Shown here in pieces: positions 8,304-15,690 of a stretch of DNA of 15,747 nt. The stretch is from Dichloromethanomonas sp964477085 (GTDB lineage Bacteria > Bacillota > Desulfitobacteriia > Desulfitobacteriales > Syntrophobotulaceae), in the NCBI GenBank assembly GCA_964477085.1, contig CAYZDF010000062.1, positions 1-15,747 on the forward strand, read 5' to 3'. Position 1 is the first letter of the stretch. The number at the start of each line of letters is the position of its first letter. The translations under genes were made by a program, and so were the position numbers. A model generated the notes under the pieces. It saw only the letters and a list, made by a program, of their open reading frames with translations, made no database searches and was not told the origin of the DNA.

Positions 8304-8319
8304 TAAAGGGGTGAGCTCT

Positions 8320-8970
8320 GTGTCTGGCAAGGAAATCGAAATCGTCCAAAACATCTTTGATGAAAACGATCGGATCGCATTAGCAACCAGAGAGACTCTC
8401 GAAAAACGTGGGATTTTTGTGGTTAATATCATGGGATCTCCCGGAGCAGGAAAAACTTCGAGCATTATTAATATGATCAAGAATCTTCCTGATGAAAAAA
8501 TTTATGTCATTGAGGGAGATATCGAATCTGATATTGATACTGTAAAGCTTAAAGAATTGGGTATTGAAACCATACAGATCAACACCAATGGAGCCTGTCA
8601 TTTAGATGCTATGACGATCGAAAAATCACTGCAAGAACTAACGGTAGATCAGCCAGGACTACTTTTTATTGAGAATATCGGTAATTTAGTATGTCCAGCA
8701 GAATTCCAAATCGGTGAACACATTAAAATGTTGATTTGTTCTGTCGCGGAAGGCAGTGACAAACCTTATAAATACCCGCTTGCATTTCAAAACGCTGATA
8801 TTATTCTTCTAACGAAATGTGATCTTAAAACCTTCGTCGATTTTGATGATGAATTTTTCAATCGAGGGGTCAAAGCTCTCAATAAGAAAGCACCTGTATT
8901 TGAAGTCAATGCCAAGGCAGGACTTGGGTTTTCAGAAGTCGCTGATTGGTTAATAAATAGAAAAAGATAG
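8320..8970 (+). CDS. hypB: Hydrogenase nickel incorporation GTPase HypB
   Basis: HypB is a SIMIBI-class GTPase that powers nickel delivery with HypA. Taken from GTG 8320 it has 216 residues. The P-loop GSPGAGKT is at residues 39-46, and the G4-like TKCD starts at Thr165. The dimer-interface metal site is Cys93-His94 in NGACHLDA plus Cys125 in NLVCPAEF. There is no N-terminal histidine-rich stretch or CxxCGC motif, so it lacks the nickel-storage domain some HypBs have. GTG 8320 is preferred over the in-frame GTG 8311 because AAAGGGGTGA (8305-8314) sits five bases before the former and overlaps the latter. It is the last gene of the operon. Confidence 0.94.
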   Translation: MSGKEIEIVQNIFDENDRIALATRETLEKRGIFVVNIMGSPGAGKTSSIINMIKNLPDEKIYVIEGDIESDIDTVKLKELGIETIQINTNGACHLDAMTIEKSLQELTVDQPGLLFIENIGNLVCPAEFQIGEHIKMLICSVAEGSDKPYKYPLAFQNADIILLTKCDLKTFVDFDDEFFNRGVKALNKKAPVFEVNAKAGLGFSEVADWLINRKR

Positions 8971-8993
8971 TAAAAAATGGACAAAGGATATAT

Positions 8994-9039
8994 GGAGCGT
9001 GGTTGAAATTAGTTGATCTAAAGTACTTCCACGCTTTTT
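8994..9039 (+). terminator. Intrinsic terminator after hypB
   Basis: AGCGTGG (8996-9002) pairs with CCACGCT (9029-9035), extended by G-T pairs, over a long loop, and runs straight into TTTTT. It closes the echABCDEF-hypAB transcript. The long loop makes it weaker than the other terminators in the window, so some read-through into hypC is possible. Confidence 0.75.
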
Positions 9040-9088
9040 CCAATTGTTTTGATTTTTTAGGCAGTAAGTACTAAAATGATAACGTAAT

Positions 9089-9104
9089 GGTTAACCGTTT
9101 AACC
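9089..9104 (+). repeat. Paired TTAACC repeat in the hypB-hypC gap
   Basis: GGTTAACC and GTTTAACC lie side by side; the first is a perfect palindrome. The eight-base spacing of the repeated TTAACCG does not match a helical turn. The TATAAA at 9109-9114 follows closely, so this could be an operator, but there is no other evidence for a regulator. Confidence 0.3.
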
Positions 9105-9159
9105 GTACTATAAATGTTGGCTAGGAAATATATTCCTGTAATAAATTAATATTTTTAAA

Positions 9160-9192
9160 TTTAAAACTATTATCAAAGAGAATAGTTTTAAA
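9160..9192 (+). promoter_or_regulatory. 12-bp inverted repeat upstream of hypCDE
   Basis: TTTAAAACTATT and AATAGTTTTAAA are perfect inverted copies separated by nine bases. No T tract follows, so it is not a typical terminator. It lies just before a TATAAT at 9203 and 58 bases before hypC. That position suits an operator or a structured leader. Being AT-only apart from one C-G pair per arm, it may also be chance in AT-rich DNA. Confidence 0.4.
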
Positions 9193-9202
9193 AGAGTATA
9201 GT

Positions 9203-9208
9203 TATAAT
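9203..9208 (+). promoter_or_regulatory. Candidate -10 element for hypCDE
   Basis: A perfect TATAAT sits 42 bases before the hypC start. No good -35 hexamer lies 16-18 bases upstream; the right arm of the inverted repeat occupies that space, which would fit control by a DNA-binding protein. Supported by hexamer and position only. Confidence 0.35.
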
Positions 9209-9249
9209 AGTTGGTTTATAAATTTTAGAGAGAAAAGAGGTTGGAACGT

Positions 9250-9474
9250 ATGTGTGTCGCACTACCAGGAAAAGTGATTGAAAATGATGGTTTCGTTGGC
9301 AAAGTTGATTTTCAAGGCAACATCGTCAACGTCAGTATGGGAGTTGTCGACGCTCAGGTGGGGGATTATGTCTTAGTCCATGCCGGCTGTGCGATTGAGG
9401 TCATGAAAAAAGATGCAGCTCAAGAAATTATTGATCTGTTTGCAGAATTGGAGTCTATTCACCATGAATCTTGA
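9250..9474 (+). CDS. hypC: Hydrogenase maturation chaperone HypC
   Basis: HypC is the 74-residue chaperone that carries the Fe(CN)2CO unit from HypD to the hydrogenase large subunit. The start is set by the invariant N-terminus MCVALPGKV, whose Cys2 binds iron; a TTG nine bases upstream is in frame but would bury that Cys. AAAGAGG lies nine bases before the ATG. The second conserved element, VGDYVLVHAGCAI, is present. The last 11 bases overlap hypD. Confidence 0.96.
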   Translation: MCVALPGKVIENDGFVGKVDFQGNIVNVSMGVVDAQVGDYVLVHAGCAIEVMKKDAAQEIIDLFAELESIHHES

Positions 9475-10525
9475 AACAATCATTAACGAAATACAAGGGT
9501 ATCAAGGACCGTCTCTTAAGATCATGGAGGTATGTGGAACCCATACCTCCAGTATTTTCAAAAACGGGATAAAAAGCTTTCTGACACCGGAGGTCAAGCT
9601 TATTTCTGGCCCAGGATGCCCGGTATGTGTCACTCCGGCAGCCTATATTGATAAAGCTATTGAGTGGGCCAAGAAGCCAGACTGTATTCTGATGACGTTT
9701 GGGGATATGATGAAAGTACCAGGTATTCATCAATCTCTAAGTGAAGCCAAAGCTGAAGGTGCTAATGTTGAGATCATGTATTCTCCTCAGGAAATCCTGA
9801 AGAAAGCAGTCCAAGATCCAACCACAACGTATGTTATCGCTTGTGTCGGTTTTGAGACCACTGTACCGGTGTATTCTTTACTGATCGAGCAGATGGAGCA
9901 AAATCAGATCATCAATATTAAACTTCTGACAGCTTTAAGACAGGTTCTGCCGGCATTAGAATTTATCTGTAAGACTGATAGTGAAATCGATGCCTTTATC
10001 GCTCCCGGTCATGCCAGTACTATCCTGGGCTCCGATGCCTATCATAACCTGGCAACCAAATACCAAAAACCTTTTGCTGTAGCAGGTTTTGAAGCTGAGC
10101 ATGTGCTGATAGCTATCTACGACCTCATAAAACAAATGGAAAAAAACAAACATGAGGTTCATAACCTTTATCCATCTGTCGTCCGTCCTGAGGGCAATAA
10201 GGTGGCCATGGACTGTATCTCAAGGTATTTCAAGACTGGAACTGCTTATTGGAGAGGTATCGGCAGCATTGAGAACTCCGGATTGTATTTGCGTGATGAG
10301 TACTTGAAGTACGATGCCGGATCTTTTGACCTTACGGATGAAAACGATAAACAAGCTTCCAAATGTCGTTGCGGCGAAGTGATCATCGGCAAGATCAATC
10401 CGGATGAATGCCCGATGTTTGGTAAAGTCTGTACGCCGGTCAATGCCAAAGGTCCTTGTATGGTTTCAACGGAAGGAACTTGTGGAATCTGGTATCGTTT
10501 TGCCGGGGTTAAAAGGAAAGACTGA
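9464..10525 (+). CDS. hypD: Hydrogenase maturation protein HypD, [4Fe-4S] scaffold
   Basis: HypD is the iron-sulfur scaffold on which CN and CO ligands are attached to iron, working with HypC and HypE. The 353 residues are typical. Motifs in order are MEVCGTHT with Cys24, SGPGCPVCVTP with Cys52 and Cys55, CVGFETT, and AGFEAEHVL. A Cys-rich C-terminal block (CRCGEVI, ECPMFGKVC, GPCMVSTEGTC) holds the cluster ligands. The ATG at 9464 lies inside hypC with GGAG ten bases upstream. A longer in-frame extension upstream overlaps hypC further and shows no conservation, so it was not used. Confidence 0.96.
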   Translation: MNLETIINEIQGYQGPSLKIMEVCGTHTSSIFKNGIKSFLTPEVKLISGPGCPVCVTPAAYIDKAIEWAKKPDCILMTFGDMMKVPGIHQSLSEAKAEGANVEIMYSPQEILKKAVQDPTTTYVIACVGFETTVPVYSLLIEQMEQNQIINIKLLTALRQVLPALEFICKTDSEIDAFIAPGHASTILGSDAYHNLATKYQKPFAVAGFEAEHVLIAIYDLIKQMEKNKHEVHNLYPSVVRPEGNKVAMDCISRYFKTGTAYWRGIGSIENSGLYLRDEYLKYDAGSFDLTDENDKQASKCRCGEVIIGKINPDECPMFGKVCTPVNAKGPCMVSTEGTCGIWYRFAGVKRKD

Positions 10526-10553
10526 TTCAAATGAATAGTGCAGGTGAACAATG

Positions 10554-11543
10554 ATGAAAATCTATATGGCCCATGGAAGTGGTGGTAATGCTACCAGAGA
10601 CCTGATCAGGGATCTCTTTCATAAGTATCTCGCCAATGAGTATCTGGATAAGATGGAAGATTCTGCTTCTCTGCCCAGCTCAGATTACCCGCTGGCCTTG
10701 ACCACAGACTCTTTTGTCATCACACCACTGGAATTCCCAGGTGGTGATATCGGTAAACTGGCGGTTTGCGGTACAGTTAATGACCTATGGATGTCCGGTG
10801 CAGAACCACAATACCTCACAGCCGGATTTATCTTGGAAGAAGGACTAGAACTGGATCTTCTGGAAAGAGCTATTTCTTCCTTAAGTAAAGCAGCTCAAGA
10901 AGCTGGGGTTAAGATCGTTGCTGGTGATACCAAAGTGGTACAAGGAAACGGTGGTATGTATATCAATACAGCTGGCCTTGGATTCCGTAAATATCCTCAA
11001 ACCCCGGAACAAAAAGCATTAAAAACGGGTGATGTCATCATCGTCAGTGGCGACCTCGGAAATCATCATGCATGTATCATGTCCCAAAGAATGGAAATAA
11101 TAAATTCAATTAAAAGTGATTGTGCCAATTTAGGACCTATGGTTCAAGAATTAGTTCAATCCGGTGTCGATCTCCGTTTAATGAGAGATATTACCCGTGG
11201 AGGTTTGGGCACTATTTTAAATGAAATAGCTGAAGCGCACCGGGCTACCATGGAGATACTGGAGACAAATATTCCGGTCGATGCAGAAGTTAAATCTTTC
11301 TGCGATATCTTAGGACTGGATCCCTTGTATATGGCTAACGAAGGCAAATTCCTCTGTATTACTTCCAAAGAAGATGAAGAAAGGGTCTTAAACATTCTGA
11401 AAAGTCATCCTCTTGGGGTCAAAGCAACAAGCATCGGTCACATCGTTAATACAGAGGAATATTTGGTCACAGTCAAAACCAGACTGGGAGGCAGACGAAT
11501 CATTGATATCTTATATGGTGAGGGTCTTCCAAGAATCTGTTAA
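10554..11543 (+). CDS. hypE: Hydrogenase maturation protein HypE (carbamoyl dehydratase)
   Basis: HypE is a PurM/ThiL-fold ATPase that converts a thiocarbamate on its own C-terminal cysteine into thiocyanate, the CN donor for the Fe centre. The 329 residues show MAHGSGG near the start, DSFVITP, GTVNDLWMSGAEP, AGDTKVV, RDITRGGLGT, and the essential C-terminal PRIC, so the modified Cys is the last residue. Two adjacent ATGs exist (10551 and 10554). AGGTGA (10542-10547) is six bases before the second and only three before the first, so the second is preferred. HypF, which loads the carbamoyl group, is not in the window. Confidence 0.95.
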   Translation: MKIYMAHGSGGNATRDLIRDLFHKYLANEYLDKMEDSASLPSSDYPLALTTDSFVITPLEFPGGDIGKLAVCGTVNDLWMSGAEPQYLTAGFILEEGLELDLLERAISSLSKAAQEAGVKIVAGDTKVVQGNGGMYINTAGLGFRKYPQTPEQKALKTGDVIIVSGDLGNHHACIMSQRMEIINSIKSDCANLGPMVQELVQSGVDLRLMRDITRGGLGTILNEIAEAHRATMEILETNIPVDAEVKSFCDILGLDPLYMANEGKFLCITSKEDEERVLNILKSHPLGVKATSIGHIVNTEEYLVTVKTRLGGRRIIDILYGEGLPRIC

Positions 11544-11559
11544 GAAGATCCTGTTGTTA

Positions 11560-13416
11560 ATGAATAACCATTATAAAAAATCACATCAACCAAAGAGTTT
11601 ATCAGCGTATTCCTGGTTCAGGTTACTCATCGGCATTGCCTTGGTTCAAACTTTTTTTGTGGAAATAATTCAACGAGAAAGCCTGATTTTAACGTTATAT
11701 TGGCTGTCGGATAAGTCTTATCTGTACCTACTGAATGCTTTTCTCGTATTGCTGATAGACCTCTTTTTTCTCTCCTTGCTAGGCTCACTACGAGGAGTGG
11801 TTTTTGTATCCTCGATCACGCTCCTCTTTTTATCCGTAATCAATATGGTCAAAAAACAATTTTTGGGTGATCCTCTTTTTCCATGGGACTTCAAGAGAAT
11901 GGATCAGGCCTTTAACTTGCTTCCCAAGTTATCATTTGAGATAATGATGGCACTTACCATATTGGCTATTGTCGTAATCATATTACTCTTCATCAACGGC
12001 TATTTAATTCCGCGATGTCGCATCGGTTTATTATCAAGATCAGTGCTGGTTTTGGGAGTTATCATTATTATCCCATTTCTGATCTTCTATCGTCATACGC
12101 CACTAGAAACAGCTTTTAAAAAAGCTGAGATTGAACATATCTTTTGGCTTCAGAGTGAAAACAGTCTTCAGAATGGTTTTCTGCTGGGCTTTACCATGAA
12201 TCTGGAGAATACCATGATTTTTAAGCCCAATGAATACAACAGTGAGAAAATAGGGGAGATTATCCAGAATTATAATCCAAGCGTTCCGACCTTGAAGACG
12301 GATAGGATCAAAACTCAACCTAACATTATTTTCATCTTAAATGAAGCTTTTTGGGATCCCACAAAGCTTTCTAATGTCAAATTTTCCGAGGATCCCATTC
12401 CTTACTTCCATAAACTTCGTTCTCAATACCTAGCAGGAACCATGGTTTCGCCTGTTTATGGGGGCTATACCGCCAATGTGGAGTTTGAAATACTCACAGG
12501 ATTGAGTACTAAATATTTACCTCAGGGAGCTATTGCTTACCAACAGTATCTTAATAATCCGATTCCATCTCTCCCCCTGATATTGAATGAACATGGATAT
12601 AGTTCGATTGCTATCCACCCTTATCATGATTGGTTTTACCAGAGAAATATGGTCTACCCTCTATTGGGATTTGATCATTTCTACAGTCTGAATGACTTTA
12701 AGCAGGCAACAGTAAAAGGAGAATATACAAGCGATCTAGACGTCAGTACAAAGATTCTGGAAGAGATCAAGGCCACTGAACAACCGGCGTTTATCTTTGC
12801 TGTAACCATGCAGAACCATGGTCCATACTCAGAAAAGCGTTACGACCGTAATGAAATATCAGTGAGCTCAAATATATCGGAGCAAGGTGCCAAAATACTG
12901 GAAACCTATGCTCAAGGGTTAAAAGATGCTGACAATGCTTTACAGGTTCTGGTTGAACAATTGAAACAAAGCAATGAGCCTACGGCTATCATTTTTCTGG
13001 GAGACCATCTTCCTTATCTTGGCAAAGAGTATCTCGTCTATAAAGAAGCAGGCTATATCCACGAGAATGAAAATAAATGGTCTGTTCAAGATAACTTAAA
13101 CATGAAGTCAGTTCCCTTTGTCATTTGGTCCAATTATGAAATTCCGGTTAGAAAGAATAATAATATGACCTTGAGTTCACAGTTTTTAGGTCTAAAGATT
13201 TTGGACATTGCCCATATCCCTGATAACTTTGTTTTTAGTTTTATTCGAAATTTATCGAAGGAATTACCAGTTTACAATCGGTCTGTTTATATGGGTACCA
13301 AGGATCAGATTACGCCAGAACTATCTGAAAAACATAAAAAGTCGGAAGATGAATACTGGTTATTGGAATATGATATCTTATTTGGAAAGCAACACTATCG
13401 ATTTTTCATTGAATAA
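11560..13416 (+). CDS. LtaS-like membrane phosphoglycerol transferase (sulfatase fold)
   Basis: This 618-residue protein has five N-terminal hydrophobic segments (within about residues 19-190) and a large extracytoplasmic sulfatase-fold domain. The layout is that of lipoteichoic acid synthases, which transfer glycerol phosphate from phosphatidylglycerol. Active-site residues can be matched to LtaS: Glu262 in ILNEAFWD, the nucleophile Thr304 in GGYTANVEFE, His420 in MQNHGPY, and Asp482-His483 in FLGDHLPYLG. The start at 11560 gives the full TM1. An in-frame extension reaches back into hypE but lacks a ribosome binding site. It begins 16 bases after hypE with no terminator between, so it may share that transcript. 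The exact substrate and acceptor are not known; it could be an LTA primase or another phosphoglycerol transferase. Confidence 0.88.
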   Translation: MNNHYKKSHQPKSLSAYSWFRLLIGIALVQTFFVEIIQRESLILTLYWLSDKSYLYLLNAFLVLLIDLFFLSLLGSLRGVVFVSSITLLFLSVINMVKKQFLGDPLFPWDFKRMDQAFNLLPKLSFEIMMALTILAIVVIILLFINGYLIPRCRIGLLSRSVLVLGVIIIIPFLIFYRHTPLETAFKKAEIEHIFWLQSENSLQNGFLLGFTMNLENTMIFKPNEYNSEKIGEIIQNYNPSVPTLKTDRIKTQPNIIFILNEAFWDPTKLSNVKFSEDPIPYFHKLRSQYLAGTMVSPVYGGYTANVEFEILTGLSTKYLPQGAIAYQQYLNNPIPSLPLILNEHGYSSIAIHPYHDWFYQRNMVYPLLGFDHFYSLNDFKQATVKGEYTSDLDVSTKILEEIKATEQPAFIFAVTMQNHGPYSEKRYDRNEISVSSNISEQGAKILETYAQGLKDADNALQVLVEQLKQSNEPTAIIFLGDHLPYLGKEYLVYKEAGYIHENENKWSVQDNLNMKSVPFVIWSNYEIPVRKNNNMTLSSQFLGLKILDIAHIPDNFVFSFIRNLSKELPVYNRSVYMGTKDQITPELSEKHKKSEDEYWLLEYDILFGKQHYRFFIE

Positions 13417-13553
13417 CGTTTAAAAGTGACCTCTTGCTCTGTAATCATCCAACACTCAGCAATACTTTATATCATAGCATAATTCTATGAACAGGAATAC
13501 AAAGCTCAATAATTCTAGATATGAGCCAATCAATTAAAGAAAGAGGGATAAGG

Positions 13554-14408
13554 ATGCCTGATATAGCTTGGGTAAATGGTGAAGTAACCGATATGATGGA
13601 AGCCAAAGTATCTTTCTTTGATCATGGATACTTTTACGGTTACGGTGTTTATGAAGCATTTAAAGTTTACGATGGAAAACCGTTTGCTTTGGATGATCAT
13701 CTCGACCGCCTGGAAATGAGCATGAAGGAAATCCGGATCGTTCCTGATTTTGCACGAGAAGAACTAAAAAAGAATATTCTGGATTTTGTTGCCAGTTCTG
13801 AGTTAAAAGACGCCATTCTCTATCTGCAGGTAACCAGAGGGGTTGGACCCAGAAGCCATGCTCCCTTAAAGAATCCAAAACCGACACTTGCCATGTTTGT
13901 ATCTTATTATCCACCGGTTCCGCATGATTTGAGAGACAAGGGCGTTAATTGTGTTGTATTGAAAGATGAGCGCTGGGCAAATCCTTATATTAAGACCCTT
14001 AATCTTTTGCCTAATATCCTTGCTAAACAAGTGGCAGAGGAGAAGGGTGGTTATGAAGCTATCCTGGTTAGAGAGAATGGTAACGTCAGTGAAGCTGCAA
14101 GCAGTAATGTCTTTGCTGTCTTCGGGGATACCATTGTGACCCCGCCAACAGATGGCAGAATCTTAGGAGGGATATCCAGACTTGTTTTGCTTCGGATTTT
14201 AGAGAAGAATAACTTTAACTATAAAGAAGAACACTTCACTGAGGAGCAGCTAAGGAAGGCCGATGAAGTGTTTATTACCAGCACCGGTGTAGAGGTTCTT
14301 CCAGTTACCAAGCTTGATGGGAATCCGGTAGGTAAGGGAATACCAGGGCCTATAACTCAAAAGCTATTTGAGCTTTTTATGGCTGAGATACCAAATTTTC
14401 TGGATTAG
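13554..14408 (+). CDS. dat: D-amino-acid transaminase (D-alanine aminotransferase), fold-type IV PLP enzyme
   Basis: This 284-residue class IV aminotransferase is more like D-alanine transaminase than IlvE or PabC. It would interconvert D-alanine and D-glutamate with their 2-oxo acids to supply peptidoglycan. Lys147 in YIKTLNLLPN is the PLP lysine, and EAASSNVFAVFGD follows in the expected place. GPRSH contains Arg100 and His102, matching the Arg-x-His pair that binds the D-substrate carboxylate in Dat. GVYEAFKVYDG holds the conserved Tyr. The ATG at 13554 follows AGAGGGA closely and starts at MPDIAWVNGEV; the ATG at 13521 has no ribosome binding site. A branched-chain role cannot be excluded. 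Confidence 0.85.
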   Translation: MPDIAWVNGEVTDMMEAKVSFFDHGYFYGYGVYEAFKVYDGKPFALDDHLDRLEMSMKEIRIVPDFAREELKKNILDFVASSELKDAILYLQVTRGVGPRSHAPLKNPKPTLAMFVSYYPPVPHDLRDKGVNCVVLKDERWANPYIKTLNLLPNILAKQVAEEKGGYEAILVRENGNVSEAASSNVFAVFGDTIVTPPTDGRILGGISRLVLLRILEKNNFNYKEEHFTEEQLRKADEVFITSTGVEVLPVTKLDGNPVGKGIPGPITQKLFELFMAEIPNFLD

Positions 14409-14474
14409 TAGGGTATACTGAATAGCATGATGATTAGAGAATAGTATAAAAGTCCATATTATAGAGATAATCCC

Positions 14475-14513
14475 AAACCGAAAAGTGATAAACAGAACAT
14501 GTATTTTCGGTTT
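14475..14513 (+). promoter_or_regulatory. 10-bp hairpin between dat and the nitroreductase gene
   Basis: AAACCGAAAA and TTTTCGGTTT are perfect inverted copies around 19 bases. The AGGAGG of the next gene starts three bases after the hairpin. It could be a weak terminator for dat (only TTTTA follows), or a leader structure controlling access to the ribosome binding site. Confidence 0.5.
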
Positions 14514-14530
14514 TACAGGAGGTTTTTAGA

Positions 14531-15061
14531 ATGCTTGATCTATTGTACAAAAGGAGAAGTATCCGTAAATACCAGGATACACCGATTGAAGAGGAGAAAA
14601 TTCAGCAACTGATTAAGTCTGCTTTACTAGCCCCTTCTGCCAAAAATCTTAATCCACAGAGATTCATTGTGATTAATGACAAAGCTCTACTTGCGAGATT
14701 ATCCCAGGCCAGAGATCATGGTTCTGCCTTTTTAAAAGATGCACCATTGGCTATCGTGGTGACAGGAGATAGCAGTCTGACTGATACCTGGATAGAGGAT
14801 ACAACTATTGCAGGCATCATCCTGCAATTAAGTGCTTTATCTTTAGGATTAGGATCTTGCTGGGCTCAGATCAGGGATCGAAAACACAATGATGAAATCA
14901 CAGCGGAAAAGTATGTTCAAGAACTATTAGATATCCCTCAGGAATTAAAAGTGGAATGTATTATCGGTATTGGTTATCCGGGCGAAGAAAGACGATCAAA
15001 GACAGATGCAGATCTGGGGTTTGACAGAGTTTCTAATAACCTTTACGAAAAAAACAAATAA
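14531..15061 (+). CDS. Nitroreductase-family FMN oxidoreductase
   Basis: This 176-residue member of the FMN-dependent nitroreductase family is likely a cytosolic NAD(P)H oxidoreductase. RRSIRKYQD at residues 8-16 is the FMN-phosphate-binding motif, followed by APSAKNLNPQRF. IAGIILQLSALSLGLGSCW contains the usual helix ahead of the flavin-binding loop, and GIGYPGE is near the end. It is at the short end of the family. AGGAGG (14517-14522) stands eight bases before the ATG. The substrate is unknown; reduction of nitro compounds, quinones or enones is possible. It appears to be a single-gene unit. Confidence 0.9.
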   Translation: MLDLLYKRRSIRKYQDTPIEEEKIQQLIKSALLAPSAKNLNPQRFIVINDKALLARLSQARDHGSAFLKDAPLAIVVTGDSSLTDTWIEDTTIAGIILQLSALSLGLGSCWAQIRDRKHNDEITAEKYVQELLDIPQELKVECIIGIGYPGEERRSKTDADLGFDRVSNNLYEKNK

Positions 15062-15076
15062 TAATTTATAATTATA

Positions 15077-15117
15077 AAGAACACAGCTAATGACTAAAGA
15101 TCATCTGCTGTGTTCTT
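15077..15117 (+). terminator. Hairpin after the nitroreductase gene
   Basis: AAGAACACAGC pairs perfectly with GCTGTGTTCTT over 19 bases, and the loop itself can form ATGA/TCAT. Only a few Ts follow the stem, so termination may be modest or may work mainly for transcription from the right. It is the end of the coding part of the window. Confidence 0.7.
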
Positions 15118-15154
15118 AGTATTTAACATTTTCTGCTCGTATCAAATCGTAGAA

Positions 15155-15182
15155 TTGGATTTGTTTAGCTTCTTAATATAAA
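15155..15182 (+). promoter_or_regulatory. Candidate promoter for the structured RNA
   Basis: TTGGAT (15155-15160) and TATAAA (15177-15182) are spaced by 16 bases. Transcription would start near 15190, about 37 bases before the closing helix of the RNA. Other TATA-like sequences lie at 15192 and 15221, so the exact site is uncertain. Confidence 0.35.
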
Positions 15183-15226
15183 ATTTACCAGTATATAAAA
15201 ATCTAAAAAGCACAAAATAGTATCAT

Positions 15227-15646
15227 AAAGGGTACGTAATGGTTGAGCGAAGACTTATATGTGCTCCTTATCAGGGGTGTATATGGGTCGGCCAAAGATT
15301 GCATACAGGTCCCTGGCTTGTATGTAGTCGGAGGGAAGATTCTTTACGGTTGGGAAAAGCTTTGTTGCAGTCGATTGATTTGATTGCAGCAGGGTTCCAA
15401 CCTATCGTAAAGGGTCGAGCTAAGATCATGCAAGGTGTTGATGATCGTATAAAGTTGTACGTTCGGTACAAGTTTATATGGCGCACGGTTTTACGTAGCC
15501 GAGAGGTTACGTGAAGCTGTCTAGATATCTTGCATGGTTGAACAAACCATTATCATGGGTGGCGACCTGCTTGGTTATGGTCGAAAGATCATAGCTAGGT
15601 AATAAACCATCTGTGGTGGTGCAAGGTAGATCATTACGTGCTCTTT
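15227..15646 (+). ncRNA. Large structured noncoding RNA, possibly OLE-like
   Basis: About 420 bases without a plausible protein gene form a nested RNA fold. The ends pair over 15 bp (15227-15241 with 15632-15646). Inside are a 16-bp hairpin with six-base loop (15252-15289) and a 7-bp stem (15301-15307/15319-15325). A composite arm at 15342-15412 follows, whose tip is 13 bp (15360-15372/15382-15394). Then come GATCAT/ATGATC (15424-15446), a 7+6-bp hairpin (15447-15479), a 10-bp hairpin with GAGA tetraloop (15491-15514), ATGGTT/AACCAT (15534-15550) and a 7-bp hairpin with GAAA tetraloop (15576-15593). CTTGCA/TGCAAG (15529-15534/15620-15625) closes the last two. Many G-U pairs keep helices intact, which suggests RNA rather than DNA symmetry. 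tmRNA, RNase P and SRP motifs were not seen. OLE RNA is my best family guess from host type and general appearance, but that family is usually nearer 600 bases. Confidence 0.82.
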
Positions 15647-15664
15647 TTAAATATAAATTTTGAT

Positions 15665-15690
15665 AGGCTGTCCTAATGGACAGTCTTTTT
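15665..15690 (+). terminator. Intrinsic terminator downstream of the structured RNA
   Basis: AGGCTGTCC pairs with GGACAGTCT (one G-U) over a four-base TAAT loop, followed by a T tract and a second T tract at 15694. The RNA's own closing helix also ends in TTTTT at 15644-15648, so transcripts may end at either point. From here to the window end I see nothing further. Confidence 0.85.

Noticed and set aside
9082..15244. The 11-mer ACGTAATGGTT occurs both upstream of hypC and at the start of the structured RNA
   Set aside because: The flanks differ and only two copies were noticed, so chance is likely; in the RNA the bases are part of the closing helix.
15239..15514. A 91-codon open frame on the plus strand, starting ATG inside the closing helix of the RNA
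   Set aside because: The ATG has no ribosome binding site, the frame shows no known domain, and its bases are accounted for by RNA helices.
15227..15646. Identity as tmRNA, RNase P RNA, SRP RNA or a group I/II intron
   Set aside because: The expected conserved cores (tRNA-like ends, the GAAAGTCC-type RNase P core, SRP Alu/S-domain motifs, intron catalytic core) were not seen.
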